Shown here: piece by piece, positions 58,027 to 64,000 of the stretch
How the letters are laid out: every line of letters starts with the position of its first letter
How positions within the stretch are numbered: position 1 is the stretch's first letter
Source: Ehretia macrophylla
Taxonomy: Eukaryota; Streptophyta; Magnoliopsida; Boraginales; Ehretiaceae
Direction: 5' to 3'
NCBI GenBank assembly: GCA_037974665.1
Contig: CM075783.1
Coordinates: 45,841,318 to 45,905,317 of the forward strand
DNA length: 64,000 nt
Notes under the pieces: model-generated
The model's input: the letters and a program-made list of their open reading frames with translations, nothing else
Databases searched by the model: none
What the model was told of the DNA's origin: nothing
Program-made: the position numbers and the translations under genes

Positions 58027-60359
58027 CTATTTTGGAGGAGTGACGTTGGTTGCATCAGCTTTGTCCCCAACCTGGTCCATACCTTCTTCGACAAATTTCA
58101 ACACCACTTTAGCCTGGGACGTCAGGTCAGCCGGAAGATCAAGAATCTCCCAGAACTCCGGTGGCGGAGCCTCCAAGATTTCAAAATAGTCATTCTTGGT
58201 GGCGGGAAAAAAGGTCTTCGCTCTCTCCCGAGCTGCGACTTGACCCCAGAAGTAGAATTTCATCTCGGCATACTTGGCCATGGCCCCGCCTTCCGTGGCC
58301 AACCAATCCACGGCCGCATCACTAGACTTGAAGGCTTCCACTGCCTTCTCTCCTTCGGCGCTGACCCGGTCCACCAGATCCTAGAGCTTCGCCTCGGCCT
58401 CACGCTTCTCCAGCTTGTAGCGCTCAACGTCCTTGGCCGCGGCTTCGCGCCGGGACTTTTCCGCATCAAGCTCCTTCTTTAGACGGTCAATCTCCATCGT
58501 GTCCACCTTGCGCCTCTGGGCGGCCTCCTCCCTCAGAGTCTCAAGCTCGGCCCGGGCATCTATGTATCGCTGCTCAAGCTCGACGCAATGAGTCTGGGCC
58601 CTGGCAAAGAAGTTGGGAGCCGAAAGGATGTGGGACTCGGCCTGTTTAGAAGAAAGCAAAACGATCAGCTGAGCTAAAAAACAACCTTACCAGAAGCTGG
58701 ATAAGACTTACCGTGACTATGGCCGTCCTCAGGTCGAGCGAGAGCTGCTCTACTGGGACCGTCGCCAGCTTGGGGTCGCGGGCCACTTTGGTCGCCTCCA
58801 TGAAGTCCTTGCTGGGAGGGCTCACCTCCGCGGCCTTACCTTTCCCGAAGTATTCGGCCCGAGGCCGCTTTCTACTCTCAGGTCGGGATGCTGAGCGCTT
58901 CGGGATGGCCACTCCCGAGCTCGGTCTCTTGGGCAAGGGGGACCCCGATGCCCCCTTAGAGGAGACCTCGGAGCCGACCTCCTGCACTTGGCCACTAGGC
59001 CGCTGCCTCTGACCCTGAGCAGCACCTCCTAAGCCAGACCGAGCTGAAGCCTCGCCGCTGGCCTCGTTCTTCTTTCACACCTGGGCATACGCAAGTTTTC
59101 TCGTGTCTGCCATATCTGCAAAAGGTAAAGGAAAGAAATGAAAAAGAGCCAAAGGCCAACCTAAAAAGACTGGCAGACAGAATAATGGGGAGGTCGGACG
59201 CCGATCCTGCAAACTGACCCTCTTCTGAGCTAGACCCCGCGTCCCTTTCAGACTCGGGAAGCAGGTTGGGATGATCCCTCGTGAGGTCGGGTTCCTTACC
59301 AAATAGCTTGGAATCCCAGATCCCCTCCCATTTGAGCACACTGTCAATATCTATCAGCGTCCCGGGCGCGGGCCTGAGCACCGCTACTTCCTCAAGTTCC
59401 TCCTCTGAGAGCTTGGGGTCATCATTGACGGTCTTCCTCAAACTTGGAATCCAGACCAACCTACACCCGGAGTTCACAGCCGGCTCCGCCCAATAATAGT
59501 CGTTATGCCAGCCCTTGTTAGAAGAGTGCCATTTGGTGAATATGAAGTTGCCGACCCGAGCTGCGAAGTGGAACCACTCTGGCTGTTTTGGGTTGGGTTT
59601 GCACACAAAGAAATGCCTGAACCTGCGCAAGGTCGGCTCTACTTTCTTCTCAAGGCAGAACACATAGAAGGCCACCATCACGGCCCAACCATTCAGCGAC
59701 ATCTAACCTGGGCTGAGCTCAAAGTAGTTCAAGATATTGACAACAAAGCCAGAGAGGGGGAGCTGGATAACGTCGAATGCAAGGTCGTATATGGTAAAGT
59801 GGTCGGCCAGAGGATAGCAAGCCGATTCGTTCCGACCTGGAACCTTCAGCTTGTGATAACGATCCATCGACCAGTTTCTCAGCCTGGCGTTGGCCATTTG
59901 CACCGTGGAATGGCACTCACGCTTGCAACAGGCGAACAGCTACTCAATCCTCTTCCCCCGAGTTGAAGAAACGCTGGTTGTGGCCGAGCTTCGAGGTCGA
60001 ACAGCACTAATCGGGACTGCTTCGATCGGCTTAGCGACAGTAACTCCAGCTAGATACTCTTGTGGCATCTCGACCCCCTCCAGTTGATTTAGCGATTCCT
60101 CATCTTCCCTATCTTCCAAGTCTCCCAAGTCGGCCAAAGGATCTGCCTCAGCCTCCTCTTGCTCCAGTCTGACCCCGATAACTTGGCAATCATCATCGTT
60201 CTCCCCAAGCCCATATTTTCGAGCCGATCCTTGAGACGCACTGGTGCTCTCTCCACCTTGGTCTCTATGCGAGGTGGACTCCAAGCTCGACGGACTCTCA
60301 TCCCTACCATAGGACCTCACCTCCATTGCCTGGGAATCTTCCGACTCCGACCTCCCCAT
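58027..60359 (-). pseudogene. E2 antisense gene, three-exon frame, Transposase_28-like
   Basis: Exons 60359-59219, 59115-58712 and 58641-58027 join through GT-AG introns of 103 and 70 bases. The total is 2160 bases, exactly 720 codons, with phases matching at both junctions. This supports a real spliced gene in the ancestor. The N-terminus is MGRSESEDSQAMEVRSYGRD, then acidic (DLGDLEDREDEE). The central domain has NYFELSPG, NGWAVMVAFYVFCLEKKVEP and RRFRHFFVCKPNPKQPEW. A basic region (KRPRAEYFGKGKA) and a coiled coil (ELETLREEAAQRRKVDTMEI) follow, and the product ends TNVTPPK. Nonsense changes versus E1: CAG to TAG at 59940-59942 and near 59705, a TGA near 59058, and CGG to TAG near 58382. Similarity to the Pfam putative gypsy-type transposon family is from recall, and its role is unknown. 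Confidence 0.78.
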
Positions 60360-60770
60360 CCTGTCTACAGACTAAATATAAATGTATAGGAATGACTAAA
60401 GGGAACCGGGACATACCTACTGCTCTTGGCTGCGGAATATGACCCGACCTAGCTGGCTCCGAGCTAAATATCCCGAGAAGATTCTTTCCGAGCTAAATGC
60501 GTCCGACCACTCTGGTATCCGACCTAAAACTCTTGAAAGTTGAAAGCAAAGTGTGAAATGAATCTCGGATGTCAAGGCCCTATTTATAGGCACTTCTGAA
60601 AATCGCCTCGGGGAGCCCAAACGTCGCGTCTTGTCAGAACCGCCAGGTGACGTGTCAGCCATCTGAAGGCCATGCACCGCTGACATGGCCATCCCTACTC
60701 TGCCGGGGTCGGGCACCTCCAGCTCGGGAAAAATTCCCAATTCTAGATCTCACCCCTCAATCTCGACTAA

Positions 60771-60787
60771 GGGGAGGGGGGGGGGGA
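60771..60787 (+). other. Polypurine tract of E2
   Basis: ggggagggggggggggga immediately before the 3' LTR; the G run is longer than in E1. Confidence 0.75.
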
Positions 60788-60788
60788 T

Positions 60789-61220
60789 TAATGGGGGATC
60801 CCCGAGCTGAGGTGAGTTACCCACGCCGAGCTGAAACGGGCTAATAAGAGCCAAGCCCAGCGTATTTAGCTAAATGCCCAACCTGGATGCTGATCCGACC
60901 CCGAAAAACCCCGACCTCAGTGTCAGCTGTTCCGATGGGACATAAAGCATTGATGGGACATAAAGCTGCATCGCATTAAATGCTGTCAGACCTAAATTTA
61001 GTATAAATAGAGCTCCACCCCCTTCATTTCAGAGGTAACTCGTCATTAAATGCTCTCAGCTACCTTGCCAGCTCGGACATACTAATTATTCGCACGCCCG
61101 AGGGGAAAATCCGGGTCGTCTTCCTTTCCCTTGTGAAGGTCAGGTAGCCGATCTGAAAAGTTCAACTCGGAGGCCAACCTGAAAGTTCAGCTTGGCAAGC
61201 GTAACCGACCAAGTCAACTG
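60789..61220 (+). repeat. 3' LTR of E2, right end lost
   Basis: Aligns to the 5' LTR but starts TA instead of TG, lacks about 14 bp near 61120 and stops after aagtcaactg (61220). The 5' LTR continues for about 20 more bases to its CA. AT-rich unique DNA follows at once. Confidence 0.88.
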
Positions 61221-63700
61221 TATGCTTATAATATCATGCGTTAATGAAATAAATTTTAGAATAATACTTTATATCACCGCTTTACTCTTTCATCTTTTTT
61301 ATTATAAATGTAAGAGATAATATATAACAACGTTCCAAACTTTATGTCACTGATTATGCAGTTAGCTTACTCCTTTTTCCCTTTTAAATGCCGTTCTCCT
61401 ATTGTAATAAATCTATATGATGTTACCTAGCAAAAAAATCTATATGATGTAACCTTTCAATTTTATATAAGTTAACCAAGATAACTTTATGTCAATATGA
61501 GCTCAATGATATATAGATATTTTTGGCCAAGCAGAATTAAGATGAAAGACTAGATTAGTATTCTTTTTTTTTTTTTTTGGTCGAAAACTAGATTAGTATT
61601 CCAAGTTGATTTATCTTGCAATGACACGACTTTAAGCTTCTATGTAAATAATAATATAAAAAAAAGTTGAACCAAACTGATATTTAGTAGAGAAAGAAAG
61701 AAAAAAGTGCTAACATCATAGTTAATTAATTGTATGAACCATTGTTGAGAAGCTAAAGGTGAATGTTTTTGGTTCATAAATTGTTTCTCCCCGAGTTCAT
61801 CACAAGATATTTCTAAAACTTGTGTATTAGATCATTTAATAACACAAGTAAACACTCGATCATTAGGCCCTACTAATAAGACGAGTGCTTGAAGAAAGTA
61901 TAATTTAGAAACATAATATACATATATGTGTGTGTATATAGAGACAGAGCCACATTAGGTAAAGGGTGTGCATATGTTAAATTTCAGTAACAATTTTTTT
62001 TTTGTTAAAAGAAATGAACTCATTATATTGAATCTCTTAGGTATAAATCGCCTTGCTGACCATAAGGTGTGTTTCAATTGGTCATTAGCCCTGACTCCGC
62101 CCCCCATGTATATCCAAACTTGTGAACATGTAGTTGGTGATTTGGTGACAAAGACTAGGATTTTCAAAACTTATGGGCTTCACAACTCTTGGCAACACAA
62201 AAGGACAGTACTGAAGTGTCCCCATTCCATGACCAAAAACCCAGTCATCTCCCATAAAAGATGATAAAGCTGTATTCCCCATTTTGATTCTCATGTTGTT
62301 GCAAAGTGTTGGGCACGATTTTGCCAGCTGAGGTAAAAGCAATTTCGTGAAGTGTTGTGGTTGTGGTAACATAAACGTTATAGCCAACCAATTTCTGTCG
62401 CTCTCTTACAGGCACATCTCAACTGTGCTTGGAAAAATTTCAAGGGTGTTTATGTACTTTCACTCCCACCACTAAATACCTTTATGAAAATCCAACTTTG
62501 AGCATGACACAATGTGACTTCAGCCTTACGAGGATGCAACTACGTCTAATTTTCTCTCTCTCTCTTTTTTACTTTTTTGAGGATGCAAAAGACTTATAGA
62601 AGGCTTTCGAACTATATTAGAGTTTTAATTTTGGGACACGTGATTACATTTGAAAAAAATATGAACTTGATTAGTTAGGCAGAAAATCTACCAGCACTAG
62701 TCTCAAAGAAAATAGTCTTTTGATTGATTTGAATCCAAAAATTGAGTGAGTCTCTCATCAAGTAAAGGCAAATTTATATAGACTCCAAATGACTCAAGAA
62801 TATTTTTGAATATAATAGTATTTTTAAACTATTTTTAGTCTAATAAATTAATTTTAAGTTAAAAAATTGTACACAAATATTAAACTGTATTGTAACTCTT
62901 ATTTTAAAAAAAAACAAAATAATGAATTTGCCCCTGTTTCCAGTAGGTCTAGCTTTGTTGAGTGTATTTGTAAACTTCACAAGACTAAGATTACCATGGC
63001 AGCCATATCTAGTCACAAAGTCTCATGGTCCAAAAGCACCAAAAGTACGTTAAGTAACAAATAACCTAAACTACCCCTTCCACCGTCCAATATTTTCTGC
63101 CCACAATTATAGCTTCGATACATGTATGAGCAGATTTTTCCTAAATGTAAATAAGACGATCATCATTGCATATACAAGGCAAAGTCATTCACGGACCTCT
63201 AGATTTTTTTAAAACGCTCGCATTTTTAAGGAATTTTTAAACTAAAAAAATTAAATTAGTCATTATTGAAAAAGTTATCCATATACAACTATTAAATTGT
63301 TCATTATCAATTTTTACTAAACGATAATCCTGCATCCGCCCTTGTACATATAATATGTATACTATATTTTATATATATAACATATATATTATGTTAAAAA
63401 TTGCATTTGGCAAGAGAAGAAAACGTCTAGAAGTGCTTTTAACAGCTACGGTTAAGGTGGAAACCAACAAGGCTTTGAAAGTTGTGAGTGTTTAGTTTTG
63501 GTCTAAAGGATACGTGTATCGCAAAGGGAAAGTTGTAAGAAAAATATATGGTAGAGCAGGCCGAGTGTTTCGTGTAAATTGTAAAAATTGAAGTTTTGGG
63601 GGAGAGAGACATGGCATGACTCTTTAAAAGACTTTTTTGTTTAAAAATTGCGTAAGAGCTAAGGAGATTGAGTCTAGTTTACGCCAAATGGTTCGTCCAT
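61221..63700. other. AT-rich intergenic, no gene seen
   Basis: No convincing coding sequence. Overlapping short frames on both strands at 61968-62387 lie in slightly more GC-rich DNA but have no recognisable motifs. Poly(T) runs, a (TG)n/(TA)n patch near 61920-61940 and a CT-rich patch near 62555-62570 are present. The right part should contain promoter sequence of the gene starting at 63970. Confidence 0.55.
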
Positions 63701-63757
63701 ATTATATTCCCTTCTCTTTTTAAGGGACCTTTCAATCCTCAACATCCCCATTACTAC

Positions 63758-63764
63758 TATAAAG
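63758..63764 (+). promoter_or_regulatory. Possible TATA box of the gene at 63970
   Basis: TATAAAG in acta(c)tataaagaagcc, about 210 bases before the presumed start codon. It is followed by CT-rich and (TTG)n leader-like sequence, as usual in plant 5' UTRs. Confidence 0.5.
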
Positions 63765-63823
63765 AAGCCTCACTTTCCCTCTCTCACATCACCTCTTCTT
63801 CATCTTCCTCAGTACTGTTTTCT

Positions 63824-63850
63824 TTGTTGTTGTTGTTGTTGTTGTTGTTT
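63824..63850. repeat. (TTG)n microsatellite in the leader
   Basis: About nine TTG units between the CT-rich patch and the upstream ORFs. Confidence 0.9.
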
Positions 63851-63867
63851 CTTCTTTGTTATATAAT

Positions 63868-63959
63868 ATGAATAATCAGAACTGTGCATGAGTTGCAAGA
63901 AATTCAACTACTACAACTTGGTTGATTTCCAAAGTTGGTTAGTTTTCGAGTCCTTTTGA
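63868..63959 (+). promoter_or_regulatory. Two overlapping upstream ORFs before the gene at 63970
   Basis: uORF1 is 63868-63891 (7 codons, MNNQNCA). Its stop overlaps the start of uORF2 as ATGA, and uORF2 runs 63888-63959 (23 codons, beginning MSCKKFNYYN and ending VFESF). uORF2 stops ten bases before the presumed main ATG. If the leader is transcribed as drawn, both would be read before the main frame. Confidence 0.45.
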
Positions 63960-63969
63960 GCTGAAAAAT

Positions 63970-64000
63970 ATGGAGAAAATGAACTTTGTTAAGGATGGTG
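63970..64000 (+). CDS. Start of a probable NAC transcription factor (cut by window end)
   Basis: Only the first ten codons are visible, MEKMNFVKDG. From memory, NAC proteins of the NAC083/VNI2 group begin with a similar short string ending VKNGVLRLPPGFRFHP, so a NAC domain would be expected to start at the window edge. NAC proteins are plant-specific DNA-binding regulators. Support also comes from the upstream TATA-like box, CT-rich leader and AAAAATATGG start context. Ten residues are thin evidence, and the family call is an inference. Confidence 0.45.
   Translation, partial: MEKMNFVKDG

Larger units (their letters stand above)
51535..61220 (+). mobile_element. Ty3/Gypsy (Tat-type) retrotransposon, copy E2
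   Basis: Same family and organisation as E1. The 5' LTR is 51535-51957 and the 3' LTR 60789-61220. Gag-pol is on the plus strand, and an antisense gene sits between pol and the 3' LTR. LTR variants shared only by the two E2 LTRs (caggtcaggtagccga, aaaagttcaactcgg) versus E1 (cagattcagttgccga) show that these LTRs belong together. Lesions include internal deletions in both LTRs, loss of the last ~20 bases of the 3' LTR, a 19-bp deletion in the second RNase H and more than a dozen stops or frameshifts. LTR substitutions number about 24 over ~385 aligned bases by hand count, fewer than in E1. The target duplication cannot be verified because the right end is lost and the left flank is (TA)n. Confidence 0.93.

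Noticed and set aside
61968-62387. Overlapping 98- and 100-codon frames on opposite strands
   Set aside because: No recognisable motif on either strand, no neighbouring exons and no clear codon bias; not enough to call a gene.
1-64000. CRISPR array, phage-like or bacterial defence system
   Set aside because: No regularly spaced direct repeats with unique spacers and no prokaryotic-type genes; the content is that of a plant nuclear genome.

Overview
This is nuclear DNA of a flowering plant, most likely a eudicot. The host genes are sparse and intron-bearing in AT-rich surroundings. The window also holds a nuclear tRNA-Gln, Ty3/Gypsy elements, SINEs, a LINE fragment, MITEs and a scrap resembling the mitochondrial 18S rRNA gene. 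An asterid is plausible from the look of the proteins, but the sequence alone does not settle it. There is no bacterial-style operon, CRISPR array or obvious new enzymatic system.

Host genes, left to right. (1) An intronless EXO70 exocyst gene at 4467-6470 on the minus strand. (2) A five-exon receptor-like cytoplasmic kinase at 28272-32329 (+) whose N-terminus, kinase core and tail look like PBS1, the kinase guarded by RPS5 in Arabidopsis. The protease site GDKSHVS is intact, but the Arabidopsis SEMPH loop reads STKPQ. (3) A six-exon clade III-like SWEET sugar transporter at 33998-36679 (-), convergent with the kinase. Its canonical exon 3/exon 4 junction is one base out of frame. (4) A nuclear tRNA-Gln(TTG) at 43368-43439. 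(5) The first codons of what is probably a NAC transcription factor at 63970, preceded by two tiny upstream ORFs.

Transposable elements make up much of the rest. Two related Tat-type Ty3/Gypsy elements lie at 9298-19120 (element E1) and 51535-61220 (element E2). Each has LTRs, a tRNA-Asp-like primer site, gag, protease, RT, two RNase H domains and integrase. Each also has an antisense gene between pol and the 3' LTR, for which a three-exon model can be built. Both copies are riddled with stops and frameshifts and should be inactive. E1 has a perfect 5-bp target duplication. E2 sits in a (TA)n tract and has lost the end of its 3' LTR. A 2.65-kb solo LTR (1609-4259, duplication AAAAT) lies just downstream of EXO70.

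Smaller elements with visible boundaries are four tRNA-type SINEs, two Mutator-like foldback MITEs with 9- and 10/11-bp duplications, a Stowaway MITE, a hAT-like MITE inside SWEET intron 1, a LINE 3' fragment and a CACTA end. One SINE junction (22437-22640) was later copied as a perfect 59-bp inverted duplication between two (TA)n tracts.

Stretches 1-1603, 6500-9290, 19131-28000, 36700-51490 and 61221-63700 hold no host protein gene that I can recognise, only repeats and AT-rich sequence. Apart from the kinase/SWEET convergent pair, the host genes show no common pathway. All splice models, identities and divergence counts were made by eye.
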